A stretch of DNA of 54,898 bases from an uncultured Lachnospiraceae bacterium (GTDB lineage: Bacteria; Bacillota; Clostridia; Lachnospirales; Lachnospiraceae), in NCBI GenBank assembly GCA_902788035.1, contig CADAIL010000024.1:1-54898 (forward strand). Reading direction: 5' to 3'. Under the pieces are notes generated by a model, which was given only the letters and a program-made list of their open reading frames with translations, ran no database searches and was not told the origin of the DNA. This document shows positions 9,503 through 18,118 of the stretch, in pieces. Each line of letters opens with the position of its first letter. The stretch's first letter is position 1. The position numbers and the translations under genes were made by a program.

Positions 9503-9531
9503 TTGAAAAATCAACCTTCTTGCTTTAGAAT
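9503..9531 (+). promoter_or_regulatory. promoter of pfkA
   Basis: TTGAAA at 9503-9508 and TAGAAT at 9526-9531 are separated by exactly 17 bp. This places the pfkA transcript start near 9538, about 80 nt before the start codon, so pfkA can be expressed independently of dnaE. Confidence 0.75.
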
Positions 9532-9618
9532 AAAAAGGTAAACATGCACAGCTTTGAGTGATAAATGTGTGCGGTAAACGGTAATTTGTACAAAAATACT
9601 CCCGAGGGGGCAATGAAA

Positions 9619-10644
9619 ATGGCTGAGAAAAAGATTAAAGCAATCGGTGTTCTTACTAGCGGCGGCGATGCGCCGGGAATGAATGCGGCGGTCCGTGCGG
9701 TTGTACGTCACGGTCTGACAAAAGGGATGAAGGTCTTTGGTATCAAGAGAGGATATTCAGGCCTCATCGACGAGGAAATTATTGAAATGAAGGCCGGCAA
9801 CGTGTCCGGCATCCTTTCCCTGGGCGGCACGGTCCTCGGGACAGCGCGCTGCAAGGAAATGCGCACACCGGAAGGTATCGCAAGAGCAGTTGAAATCTGC
9901 AATAAGTACGGTATCGAAGGTCTCGTAGTTATCGGCGGCGACGGATCCTACCGCGGCGCTGAGAAACTTGCCAATGAAGGCATCAATGTTGTCGGTATCC
10001 CGGGAACAATCGATCTTGACATCGCCTGCACAGAGTACACAATCGGTTTCGATACAGCTGTCAACACAGCTATGGAAGCCATCGACAAGGTCCGTGACAC
10101 ATCCTCCTCTCATGAGAGATGCTCCATCATCGAGGTCATGGGACGCAACGCCGGCTACATCGCTCTGTGGTGCGGCATCGCCAACGGCGCTGAGGACGTT
10201 CTTCTTCCGGAGAAATATGATTATGATGAGCAGAAGCTGATCGACAACATCATCGATAACAGAAGACGCGGCAAGACCCATCACATCATCGTCAACGCTG
10301 AAGGCGTAGGCCATTCCGCTTCCATGGCAAGACGTATCGAAGCTGCAACAGGTATGGAGACACGTGCTACTATCCTCGGCTACATGCAGCGCGGCGGCAG
10401 CCCGACATGCAAGGACAGAGTCTATGCTTCCACAATGGGATGCCTTGCTGTTGACCTCCTTGCTGAAGGCAAGACAAAGAGAGTTGTTTCCTATGCCAAC
10501 GGCAAGTTCCGTGACTATGACATCAACGAAGCTCTTGCAATGACCAAGGAACTTGATCCGTATCAGATCGAGATCTGCAGCTCCCTGTCCCACAACTATT
10601 TCAAGACAGAAGAAGCTGCTCTTGATGCGGACGAGGAACTGTAA
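9619..10644 (+). CDS. pfkA: 6-phosphofructokinase
   Basis: Phosphorylates fructose 6-phosphate in glycolysis. About 341 residues. VLTSGGDAPGMN forms the N-terminal nucleotide site, and GGDGSYRG (about 106-113) has the glycine/serine pattern of ATP-using enzymes. GRNAGYIALWCGIANGAE is also typical. AGGGGG at 9605-9610 sits 8 nt before ATG 9619; ATG 9613 is only 2 nt away and less likely. The substrate loop reads PGTIDLDI where the textbook E. coli motif is PGTIDNDI. The aspartate of TID, the expected base, is kept. Confidence 0.93.
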   Translation: MAEKKIKAIGVLTSGGDAPGMNAAVRAVVRHGLTKGMKVFGIKRGYSGLIDEEIIEMKAGNVSGILSLGGTVLGTARCKEMRTPEGIARAVEICNKYGIEGLVVIGGDGSYRGAEKLANEGINVVGIPGTIDLDIACTEYTIGFDTAVNTAMEAIDKVRDTSSSHERCSIIEVMGRNAGYIALWCGIANGAEDVLLPEKYDYDEQKLIDNIIDNRRRGKTHHIIVNAEGVGHSASMARRIEAATGMETRATILGYMQRGGSPTCKDRVYASTMGCLAVDLLAEGKTKRVVSYANGKFRDYDINEALAMTKELDPYQIEICSSLSHNYFKTEEAALDADEEL

Positions 10645-10648
10645 TAAG

Positions 10649-11515
10649 GTGACACAGTCATTTAAAGATGTCAAAAATCTTATAAAAAGTAAAAAGGCCC
10701 GCGATGAGCAGGGCCTTTTTGTGACGGAAGGAATCAAGATATTTTCCGAGACTCCGATGGACAGGGTGGAGGCTGTGTTTGCCACAGCGGAATTTGCAGG
10801 TGAGCACCCGGAAATGATATCCAGGATTCCTGCCGGCACAGAGTGTGTACTTGACGTGCGCGCGGACAGATTTGCCGGAATATCCGACACAAAGAGCCCG
10901 CAGGGGATCATCGCGGTCGTTAGAAAAAAGAAGTATACACTCTCGGATATTCTGGGGCTGCCTGGTCAGCAGAGTGAAGTGCCCGGTGGTTCGAATCGCG
11001 AAGAATGCGAGATCGGCAGAGTCGCAGGGTGCAGAGCTGCCCCGCTTGTCATTGTTCTTGAGAACCTGCAGGATCCCGGAAACGCCGGAACGATCCTCAG
11101 GACTGCCGAGGCAGCGGGGGTGTCGGGTGTCATCTTGACAGAAGGATCGGTCGACCTCTATAATCCTAAGGTCATCCGTTCCACGATGGGATGCATTTTC
11201 CGCATGCCGCATCTGGTCGTGAAATCTGCGGATGAACTGCTCCCGGAACTTCGGGCAGCGGGCATTACGACCTACGCCGCGCATCTTAGAGGCAGTATCT
11301 CACACTTTGAGGGGGATTACACCGGCGGCACTGCATTCTTTATAGGAAATGAGAGCAGGGGGCTTTCGGACGAACTGTCGGGAAAGCTCGATGTGCTCAT
11401 GAAGATTCCGATGTCCGGCAAGGTCGAGTCGCTCAATGCAGCTATGGCAGCAGGCATATTGATGTATGAGGCAAAGCGCCAGAGAATAGCGGCGGGATAT
11501 GAGCTTTTGGGGTGA
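10649..11515 (+). CDS. TrmH/SpoU-type RNA 2'-O-methyltransferase
   Basis: SAM-dependent methyltransferase acting on rRNA or tRNA ribose. About 288 residues. An N-terminal substrate-binding domain (KNLIKSKKARDEQGLF...EGIKIF) precedes the knotted SPOUT domain with its three motifs: ENLQDPGNAGTILRTAEAAG, FIGNESRGLSDEL and IPMSGKVESLNAAMAAGI. A polar insert of about 25 residues (around SEVPGGSNREECEIG) separates the domains. The GTG at 10649 starts 4 nt after pfkA; an in-frame ATG at 10625 overlapping pfkA is the alternative. Target nucleotide unknown. A terminator-like hairpin lies inside codons about 15-24. Confidence 0.85.
   Translation: MTQSFKDVKNLIKSKKARDEQGLFVTEGIKIFSETPMDRVEAVFATAEFAGEHPEMISRIPAGTECVLDVRADRFAGISDTKSPQGIIAVVRKKKYTLSDILGLPGQQSEVPGGSNREECEIGRVAGCRAAPLVIVLENLQDPGNAGTILRTAEAAGVSGVILTEGSVDLYNPKVIRSTMGCIFRMPHLVVKSADELLPELRAAGITTYAAHLRGSISHFEGDYTGGTAFFIGNESRGLSDELSGKLDVLMKIPMSGKVESLNAAMAAGILMYEAKRQRIAAGYELLG
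10691..10720 (+). terminator. terminator-like hairpin inside the methyltransferase gene
   Basis: AAAAAGGCCC and GGGCCTTTTT form a perfect 10-bp stem with a 10-nt loop and a U-run, the form of an intrinsic terminator. It is positioned to end the pfkA transcript, yet it lies within the first 25 codons of the next gene. Confidence 0.65.
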
Positions 11516-11561
11516 ACGGAAGAGAAACAGGGCGCAACAGAGAATCACCGGAGGACAATGA

Positions 11562-11825
11562 ATGAGAGACAAGAGTTCGGCAGAAGATATTTTATATGTT
11601 GTTGTCACGGTCGTTCTGACCATCCTTATACTGGGATCGTTCATGATGATGCTTCTTACAGACGAAAAAGGTATTCCCCGGATCACATTTTTCGGATTCG
11701 GTATCCTTTTCAATATACTCCTGGCCGTAAATAACCTGACGCGGGGAAGGAAGCGGGGCTATATCTGTTTCGTCGTAGCGGCCGTCTGCGCGGTCATGAC
11801 GGTGGTCTCGGTGACTATGCTTTGA
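11562..11825 (+). CDS. small membrane protein, unknown function
   Basis: An 87-residue protein with three hydrophobic segments: VVVTVVLTILILGSFMMMLL, FFGFGILFNILLAVNNL and ICFVVAAVCAVMTVVSVTML. A basic loop (TRGRKRG) lies between the last two. A strong GGAGG at 11550-11554 and its position 46 bp after the methyltransferase suggest it is translated from the same transcript. I do not recognise a family. Confidence 0.7.
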   Translation: MRDKSSAEDILYVVVTVVLTILILGSFMMMLLTDEKGIPRITFFGFGILFNILLAVNNLTRGRKRGYICFVVAAVCAVMTVVSVTML

Positions 11826-11828
11826 TAA

Positions 11829-11900
11829 TACCTGCGTTTTTCGATGAAGATGATGCTTGCGCCAGGCTAAATACTTTCGTTACAGCATGCCTGAACTGTC
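11829..11900. repeat. palindromic repeat family 1, partial right half
   Basis: This matches the right-hand half of the family (TTTTTCGATGAAGATGATG, then GCATGCCTGAACTGTC) without the left half. It appears to be a truncated copy, or a solo end, between the small membrane protein and the DUF6145 gene. Confidence 0.7.
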
Positions 11901-11948
11901 ACATGTGTCACATGAAATGACCGGTTTTTCGATAGATGAGAGGACAAC

Positions 11949-12272
11949 ATGGAGAATATCACACTTTGCGGTGCCAGCTGGTACGAACAGAAATATTACT
12001 TTAACCCTGCCTTTGACAAGCTGCCAAAGTCTGTCAAGGACGAGCTTCAGATCATGTGCGTTGAATTCACGGAAGATGTCGGCGGGGTGCTGACACTTGA
12101 ATTTGAGGAGGACAAGATGCCGCACTTTACGGTGCGTCACATGGAGACGGACCCGCGCTTTGATGAGATCGGAGCAGAACTTAAGATCAAAGAGCTTCAG
12201 CGGAACAAAGGGGAGCTCATGGAACAGCTGTCCCTGTTCTACCGTCTTATTGTGCTGGGCGAGAAGCCCTGA
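11949..12272 (+). CDS. DUF6145 family protein
   Basis: A 107-residue soluble acidic protein. The opening ITLCGASWYEQKYYFN and the core CVEFTEDVGGVLTLEFEED resemble the Lachnospiraceae family DUF6145, whose function is unknown. The C-terminal third (IKELQRNKGELMEQLSLFYR) is probably helical. GAGAGGA precedes the ATG. It lies 34 bp before the dihydrouridine synthase gene and is likely in the same operon. Confidence 0.7.
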   Translation: MENITLCGASWYEQKYYFNPAFDKLPKSVKDELQIMCVEFTEDVGGVLTLEFEEDKMPHFTVRHMETDPRFDEIGAELKIKELQRNKGELMEQLSLFYRLIVLGEKP

Positions 12273-12306
12273 GAATATGAGAAGAAGACGGCAGTGAGGA
12301 GGCTAA

Positions 12307-13272
12307 ATGAGTATTAAAAAAGTGAAGATCGGAAATGTAACTCTGGATAATCCGTTCATTCTGGGTCCGATGGCGGGAGTCACAGATCAGCCCTTCAGGA
12401 TCCTCTGCCATGAGATGGGGGCAGCCCTCGTCTGTATGGAGATGGTCAGCGCCAACGCCGTAAAATACGGAAACAAAAAGACCCTGGAATTTATCAACAT
12501 CTCGGAGAATGAGCATCCGGTCTCAATGCAGCTGTTCGGACCCGACCCCGAGACCATGGCAATAGCTGCCACACAGCTGGCGGAAGAACCCTTTGACATT
12601 CTGGACATCAACATGGGGTGTCCGATGCCGAAAATCGTGAACAACAATGAAGGAGCCGCCCTCATGCGCGATCTTAAAAGGGCAGGCGCAATTGTCCGGG
12701 CTGTCTGTGCGGTCTCGACGAGACCGGTCACAGTCAAGATCAGAGCCGGTTTTAATGAGAATGAGATCAACGCCGTGGAAGCCGCCAAGGTGCTTGAGGA
12801 TGCCGGGGCGTCCGCAATCGCGGTCCACGGAAGGACCCGCGAGCAGTATTATACGGGAAGCGCGGATTGGGATATTATCCGCAGAGTCAAAGAGGCGGTC
12901 AGTGTACCTGTCATTGGAAACGGGGATGTGAATTCGGCTGAGGATGCAGTCAGGATGATGCGGGAGACCGGCTGCGACGCGGTGATGATCGCCCGCGGAG
13001 CGCAGGGAAACCCGTGGATATTTGCGGATTGTCTGCATTTTGTTGAGACGGGAGAGCATCTGCCGAAGCCTTCGATTGAGGAATGCAAGGCCATGATGCT
13101 TCGGCACGCGAAGATGCAGCTGGAGGAGAAGGGTGCGCATCTCGGTATTCTCCAGATGAGGAAGCATGTCGCGTGGTACACGGCGGGGTATCGGGATTCG
13201 GCCGCTCTGCGCAACAGGATCAATCAGGTGACCACCTACGAGGAGCTCGAGAGGGTCCTCGCCGACTGGTAA
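12307..13272 (+). CDS. dusB: tRNA-dihydrouridine synthase
   Basis: FMN-dependent reduction of uridine to dihydrouridine in the tRNA D-loop. The 321-residue TIM-barrel protein begins [15 protein letters not shown] (FMN site). It has the catalytic Cys in [18 protein letters not shown], and [23 protein letters not shown] and [12 protein letters not shown] in the expected order. The C-terminal helical domain is present. GAGGAGG lies upstream. DusB-type is the usual bacterial form in Bacillota, but the subtype is inferred. Confidence 0.9.
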   Translation: MSIKKVKIGNVTLDNPFILGPMAGVTDQPFRILCHEMGAALVCMEMVSANAVKYGNKKTLEFINISENEHPVSMQLFGPDPETMAIAATQLAEEPFDILDINMGCPMPKIVNNNEGAALMRDLKRAGAIVRAVCAVSTRPVTVKIRAGFNENEINAVEAAKVLEDAGASAIAVHGRTREQYYTGSADWDIIRRVKEAVSVPVIGNGDVNSAEDAVRMMRETGCDAVMIARGAQGNPWIFADCLHFVETGEHLPKPSIEECKAMMLRHAKMQLEEKGAHLGILQMRKHVAWYTAGYRDSAALRNRINQVTTYEELERVLADW

Positions 13273-13285
13273 GTTTGATAAGAAT

Positions 13286-13312
13286 AGGAGCCGCCCTTGG
13301 GCAGCTCCTTTT
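13286..13312. terminator. bidirectional terminator dusB / AEC carrier
   Basis: AGGAGC-GCCC pairs with GGGC-GCTCCT with single mismatches around a TT loop, with T-runs usable on both strands. It lies between convergent genes. Confidence 0.8.
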
Positions 13313-14228
13313 ATATGCTCATTATCAGGCACCACAGCGGTATCGTGAAAAGCGAGAGCACTGTGGACAGAATCACACATTTGCCTGCAAATATATAATC
13401 GCCCCCATATTTAGCCGCAAGGATCGGTGCGGTGCTGCCGACCGGCATACCCACGAGAAGGACGGACACTCCTGTGAGGAGCGGGTCGATGTGAAGCAGC
13501 GCACATCCCAGAAAGACCAGGCCGGGAAGCAGCAGCTGACGGACGAATACGAGAACGAACATCATCGGGCTGATCAGACTCCGGTAGTCAACGTCCGCGA
13601 CCATGATTCCGATCAGTATACTTGTGAGCGGCGTCGTGCAGGCTGCGAGCTTGACCAGCGTGTTCTCGATCATGACCGGCAGCTGAAACTGTGTAAGCAT
13701 GAGGAAGAATCCTATGTAGACAGCGATAATGCAGGGATTTTTGGCCAGCTTTTTAAAAGTACCCTTCCAGTCTGCCGAACTCGTGAAATACGCGATGCCC
13801 GCGGTCCACATGACAATTCGCTGGGGAATCAGGAAGACGCTGGCGTACATAAGTCCCTCCGCCCCGAGGACACCCTCAGTGACCGGGAGCCCCAGAAAAC
13901 CGGCGTTCGAGACCTGTGTTCCGTACTGAAAGACAGCCTTGAGATTTTTAGGCTGCCTGTTCCAGAAAAGGTTCGCGCAGATCATGCTGATGACCTGCGC
14001 GGCGGCAGCGATGATGAGTATGACCGCGAACTTTTTGAGAACGGTCATATTGAACTCCATTTCAAAAGAATGGATGATGCTGGCGGGGAGAATCAGGTTC
14101 ATGACCAGATCCGTGAGGACTTCCCGGGCATTGTCAGGAAGGATTTTTCTGCGCTTCATGACTATGCCGCAGACCGCACACAGGAACATGAGACCTTCAA
14201 GATTCAACAGTTCAGTGAATGATGCCAT
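13311..14228 (-). CDS. AEC-family transporter
   Basis: A carrier of the auxin efflux carrier family, which in bacteria often moves small carboxylates such as malate or malonate. It has 305 residues and about ten hydrophobic helices in two five-helix halves, with a conserved polar break (LILPASIIHSF in the first half). It is the last gene of the minus-strand run garR-dehydratase-regulator-AEC, so uptake of a sugar acid or its breakdown product is a reasonable inference. Only a weak ribosome site is visible before the ATG. TATAAT lies about 16 bp upstream of the start, so a very short leader is possible. Confidence 0.83.
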   Translation of the reverse strand: MASFTELLNLEGLMFLCAVCGIVMKRRKILPDNAREVLTDLVMNLILPASIIHSFEMEFNMTVLKKFAVILIIAAAAQVISMICANLFWNRQPKNLKAVFQYGTQVSNAGFLGLPVTEGVLGAEGLMYASVFLIPQRIVMWTAGIAYFTSSADWKGTFKKLAKNPCIIAVYIGFFLMLTQFQLPVMIENTLVKLAACTTPLTSILIGIMVADVDYRSLISPMMFVLVFVRQLLLPGLVFLGCALLHIDPLLTGVSVLLVGMPVGSTAPILAAKYGGDYIFAGKCVILSTVLSLFTIPLWCLIMSI

Positions 14229-14254
14229 GGTGTATTATCTGATATTATAGTGGG

Positions 14255-14277
14255 AGCCCCCACCGCTGAGGTGGGGG
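14255..14277. terminator. hairpin between regulator and AEC genes
   Basis: CCCCCACC and GGTGGGGG face each other across CGCTGA. There is no clean T-run on the minus strand, so termination is uncertain. It might instead be a remnant of an insertion element end. Confidence 0.4.
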
Positions 14278-14318
14278 AGTTCATTGCAGTGTGTCTTAGG
14301 CTCGTGTGGATGCGTGAT

Positions 14319-16220
14319 TTACTGCTCATCCGAGCGTATTCCGTATTTCTGCATTCGTCTCCAGAGAGTCGTCGTGCTTATGCCGAGTGCTTTGGCTGTC
14401 AGCTGGCGGTTGCCTCCGTTGTCCTGCAGGGCTTCGCGGATTTTTCGGCGCTCGCGGTCTGCGTATGTGAGATATCGCGCGGGACTGCCTCCGCTTTCCT
14501 CGGAGTGATCCCCTAAAGAGCTCCCCGCATTCTGCAGGAGAATGTCTCTGTCATTCGCTTTGTTGTGGTTGAACTGATCCATTGCCTGACGCACAGAGAT
14601 CTCGTCGATCGACCTCTTGGCGCTTGTCAGCACAAGACGTTCCGCGAACACATGGACCTGAACTTCGTTTCCCGGCCAGAGGCAGCTCATGAGATACTCT
14701 TTTGCGCTCTTGGTCATGACATGGAAGCGGCCCTGACGCTCGTAAGCCCGTCGGAAATAGAGCGTGATGAAATGCTCTAGATCTTCCGGACGCTCGCGGA
14801 GCGGAGGGATACGTATGCGGAGGGCTGCCAGATAAGAGTATGACTCCTCTCCGATCAGTCCTTTCCGGAAAAGTTCTTCGACAGGTACTCTGGAAGTGCA
14901 GATGACCTTGACCCTTCTCCTTGAAAAGACCGGCAGAAGTCTTGCGAAGAAACGCTCGTCCGCCGAATCGATATTGAGGATGGCCAGTGTGCCGTCGCCT
15001 GCAGTGTCCAGAAGACCGCCGTCTCTGAAGAAGCGGTCCATCTGCGCGTCTTTTGTCATTGTCCTGCAGTCGCCCTCGATGTACGGTCTTCCGCGTCTCG
15101 GGCCGATGTTGTGCATGCTCTGAGCGAAATTCCGGACATGCAGGCCGGCTTCGGCTTCGAGAAGTACCGGGAACGGGGATGTCGCGAAGAGTTTCCCGAG
15201 TTCTATGGTCCGCTTCATCGAGGGTGATTCCTGAACGATGTTGTTAAAATGTGAGGATGCCGCCGGCATAAGCAGGTTGGTGTTGTGCCGGTCGATCGGG
15301 CTTCGCGTTACGCCCTCTTCGCGCACGCGGTGGCTTGTCATAACAGCGCTTTCCACGTGACCGGAGGACCAGACGGGCACGAGCTCGGTGATCATCCTGA
15401 CTTTATTGATCTGCATGAGAAGTACATACTCCTCACCTCTGTCAAATACGCGGCGAAGGCTCTCATCCGACAGTTCGGGAAAGACAGCCTGAACATTTCT
15501 GTCGGTCAGGTCTTCCTCGCGGGCTTCCAGAATATCGCACATTCTGGAGTTGACGGAGAGAATCTTCCTGTTCGGGGCAATACGAACGATAGCGTTAAAA
15601 GAGTAGTCAAGCAGAGTATCGATCTGCGCGGCATGGTTCTTCTCGGATTCCATCGCCCGGTCAAGGATGACCGCGCTTTCCATGGCATTGCGCAGGGAAT
15701 CTTCGGTCGCAGTGAAAAATACCGCCGGAACTCCGTCTTTTTTAGCCATTTCTACGACCAGTTCTCCGCCTATCACGACATCTGGTCTTTCATCCAGCGC
15801 CATGCGGGCTGCATCTTCGATTCGTTCACCCATCGGGACAAGGTATCGTCTCAGCTCTATGTCGTAGATCTCATTGAAATATGACATGTCGCTGAACATA
15901 TTCTCGAATCCGATGACGGAGATGACCGGCCGATCTTTCTTCACGAGGCGCTTGGCCTCCTTGATGAGCAAAGCCATCTCCTGGGCAGTCATAACGATTT
16001 CAACGACTTGTACATTTATGTTCTCGCGTATCAGAGAGGCTTGAAGACCGCGGGCGATAATAATTGTCGCTCCGTTCGCGGCGGCCAGGCTTGCCTCGCC
16101 GACGGCGAGATCTGTCCGGATCGTTTTTACGTCCGATATTCCATAAGGTTTTTCAGCTAGAAGATTTCGGGCAATCGCAGCCATTTCGGTTCGCGGTACA
16201 AATAAAGCGATCTTTCCCAT
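14319..16220 (-). CDS. PrpR-like transcription regulator with degenerate AAA+ domain
   Basis: A 633-residue protein laid out like a sigma-54 activator. It has a PrpR N-terminal sensor (about 1-175, LIREN-INVQVVEIVMTAQE), a PAS domain (about 195-310), an AAA+-like region (about 330-560) and a Fis-type HTH (NRQLTAKALGISTTTLWRRM). The AAA+ part looks inactive. Where Walker A (GETGTGKE) belongs the sequence reads LLEAEAGLHVRN, and no GAFTGA loop is visible, although the IRIPPLRERPEDL segment survives. It probably does not remodel sigma-54 polymerase. It sits inside the sugar-acid cluster, so it likely senses a pathway metabolite. Confidence 0.82.
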   Translation of the reverse strand: MGKIALFVPRTEMAAIARNLLAEKPYGISDVKTIRTDLAVGEASLAAANGATIIIARGLQASLIRENINVQVVEIVMTAQEMALLIKEAKRLVKKDRPVISVIGFENMFSDMSYFNEIYDIELRRYLVPMGERIEDAARMALDERPDVVIGGELVVEMAKKDGVPAVFFTATEDSLRNAMESAVILDRAMESEKNHAAQIDTLLDYSFNAIVRIAPNRKILSVNSRMCDILEAREEDLTDRNVQAVFPELSDESLRRVFDRGEEYVLLMQINKVRMITELVPVWSSGHVESAVMTSHRVREEGVTRSPIDRHNTNLLMPAASSHFNNIVQESPSMKRTIELGKLFATSPFPVLLEAEAGLHVRNFAQSMHNIGPRRGRPYIEGDCRTMTKDAQMDRFFRDGGLLDTAGDGTLAILNIDSADERFFARLLPVFSRRRVKVICTSRVPVEELFRKGLIGEESYSYLAALRIRIPPLRERPEDLEHFITLYFRRAYERQGRFHVMTKSAKEYLMSCLWPGNEVQVHVFAERLVLTSAKRSIDEISVRQAMDQFNHNKANDRDILLQNAGSSLGDHSEESGGSPARYLTYADRERRKIREALQDNGGNRQLTAKALGISTTTLWRRMQKYGIRSDEQ

Positions 16221-16252
16221 AAATTACAATTCCTTAGATATGTTGAATGTTT

Positions 16253-16349
16253 CAATCTTCAACACAGGATTCTCGTGACTTCAGTCGTGAGAGGAATGTG
16301 CAAAACAAACTTGTCGTCAACATGGGTTTAAAGCCTGTGTTGAAGATTG
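16253..16349. repeat. intergenic hairpin, 16-bp perfect stem
   Basis: CAATCTTCAACACAGG (16253-16268) and its exact complement (16334-16349) enclose a loop that has its own small hairpin (CTCGTGACT/AGTCGTGAG). It lies between the dehydratase and regulator genes. Confidence 0.75.
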
Positions 16350-16359
16350 AGCCTCCGGC

Positions 16360-16420
16360 GGATCGCAGAGCTGCGCAAAGGGAGACGCACAGAGTGCGTC
16401 GCGCAGCTCGCGCGCGATCC
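16360..16420. repeat. intergenic long nested hairpin
   Basis: Three stem segments stack almost continuously: GGATCGC/GCGATCC, GAGCTGCGC/GCGCAGCTC and GACGCAC/GTGCGTC, with tiny bulges and a 3-nt loop. It lies directly after the preceding hairpin and before the dehydratase stop codon, so it may stabilise or end the upstream message. Confidence 0.75.
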
Positions 16421-16427
16421 GGCAATG

Positions 16428-17948
16428 TCAGGTGATCGGTGCCGGGTTAAAGATACACAGGTCGTTGTACAGGCCGTACTGTTCCGTGTATGGCTTCTTC
16501 CTTCCGCTTGCTACATCGAGGATGTATTCAAAGAGTTCTGTGCCCTGCTCTGCAATCGTTCTCTCGCCGGTCGCTGCAGGACCTGCATTGAAATCGATGA
16601 TGTCATACCACTGGTCCTTCATCTCGTTCCTGGAGCAAAGCTTGATGACGGGTGCAGCAGCGAGCCCGTAAGGGGTTCCGCGCCCGGTCATGAACACTTC
16701 GAGTCCCATGCCGGATGCCAGCTGGCTCGGTCCGCAGAAGAGGTCAGACGCAGGTGTAGCTGCAAATATCTCTCCGTGCTTTGTCGGCCTCTCGCCCGGA
16801 GACAGGACTTCGACAATCGGGGATGAGCCGGACTTGGCTATGGAGCCCATGGATTTTTCAATGATATTGGACAGACCGCCCTTTTTGTTGCCCGGTGTTG
16901 TGTTTGCGCCGCGGTCAACGCCGCCCATGCAGAGATAGTTGTCGTACCACTTCATCTCCTCGACAAGGCGGGCTCCGACTTTCTCATCCACACAGCGGTG
17001 AGCGATGAACTGAACACCATCGCGGACTTCAGTGACCTCGGAGAACATGACAGTGCCGCCGCCGCTCACGATGAGGTCTGCAGCGTAGCCGGCTGTCGGA
17101 TTGGCTGTAATGCCGGAGAACGCGTCGGAGCCGCCGCACTGCATGCCGACAAGAAGATCACTGAGCGGCAGGGTCTCGCGCTTTCTCTCGTTGAGAATCT
17201 GCAGCTTTTTGTCGGCCATCTCGATGATGGCATTCATGACATTTGCAAATCCCTTATAGTCCTGGAGGACGATAACATTCTCCGGATTATTTTTCTCAGG
17301 CCACCACTCACAGAAGCGGTCCGGTGTGAATTTCTCGCAGCCGAGAGATACCAGCATGAAGACGCCGCCGAAATTCGGATGCATGGCAATGTTGCGAATG
17401 ATGCGCTGCGGGACTTTGGCTTCCGGCGCGTCGATCGCAACGCCGCAGCCGTACTGATGGTTGATGGCGATGACGTCGTCGACATTCGGATACTTGGGGA
17501 GAAGCTCGCTTTTAATGCGCCTTAGAGCTACATTGAGGACACCCGCGACGCACTGCACAGTCGTGTTGATGGCCAGAATGTTTCTTGTGCCTGCGGGTCC
17601 GCCGTTCGGATTTCTGTATCCTTCCCAGGTCTTTACCGGCGGTTCGGGCAGTTTGGTAACGATGTTGGTCCCGAACTCCATTTTATCGAGGTCCGGGGCA
17701 GGGGCCATGATCAGGTTCTTCTCATTGATCCAGCCGCCTTTCGGAACATCGCATCCGGTCGTTCCGAGACATACTCCGTAGCGATAGATTTCCGTGCCTT
17801 TCGGGCAGTCTGTTAAGGCAATTTTGTGCGCCTGCGGAATGTCCTCTACGGTCACGACGCCGGGCATGATTTCAGTTCCTTTGGCTATATCGCGGATCGC
17901 GATGGCTACATTGTCCTTTTCGGTTATCTGGATACAGATTCTTCCCAT
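16428..17948 (-). CDS. UxaA-family dehydratase (altronate/galactarate type)
   Basis: Iron-dependent sugar-acid dehydratase. The 506 residues contain an N-terminal SAF domain (about 10-95, AIRDIAKGTEIM) fused to the large catalytic domain (from about 105, GYRNPNGGPAGTRN). This is the full-length layout of UxaA and GarD. It holds conserved cysteines in VSLGCEKF, GMQCGGSDAFSG and LFCGPSQLASG. Because the gene upstream is a tartronate semialdehyde reductase homologue, galactarate or glucarate breakdown fits better than altronate, but this is inferred from context. AAAGGAC precedes the ATG. Confidence 0.85.
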   Translation of the reverse strand: MGRICIQITEKDNVAIAIRDIAKGTEIMPGVVTVEDIPQAHKIALTDCPKGTEIYRYGVCLGTTGCDVPKGGWINEKNLIMAPAPDLDKMEFGTNIVTKLPEPPVKTWEGYRNPNGGPAGTRNILAINTTVQCVAGVLNVALRRIKSELLPKYPNVDDVIAINHQYGCGVAIDAPEAKVPQRIIRNIAMHPNFGGVFMLVSLGCEKFTPDRFCEWWPEKNNPENVIVLQDYKGFANVMNAIIEMADKKLQILNERKRETLPLSDLLVGMQCGGSDAFSGITANPTAGYAADLIVSGGGTVMFSEVTEVRDGVQFIAHRCVDEKVGARLVEEMKWYDNYLCMGGVDRGANTTPGNKKGGLSNIIEKSMGSIAKSGSSPIVEVLSPGERPTKHGEIFAATPASDLFCGPSQLASGMGLEVFMTGRGTPYGLAAAPVIKLCSRNEMKDQWYDIIDFNAGPAATGERTIAEQGTELFEYILDVASGRKKPYTEQYGLYNDLCIFNPAPIT

Positions 17949-18118
17949 AATTTGTCCTTTCTACTGACAAAGCGGCTGCAAGCTCCCATGCGGGGGCTAT
18001 ACGGCCGTGTTTATTCAGTGTTGTTTTGGCAGACCGCCCCGGCCATAAAGCGGTCGTGATTGTCATCTGCAGCATTCATGCCTTTTTCGGCAAAGGTTTG
18101 AAAACTGATTCAGGTGTT

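Noticed and set aside
13083..14222. plus-strand open frame (379 codons) opposite the AEC carrier
   Set aside because: The minus strand encodes an unmistakable ten-helix carrier; the plus frame is a highly charged, low-quality shadow.
14255..14277. end of an IS200/IS605-type element
   Set aside because: The hairpin resembles such ends, but no transposase, second end or RNA is present, so it is listed only as a hairpin.
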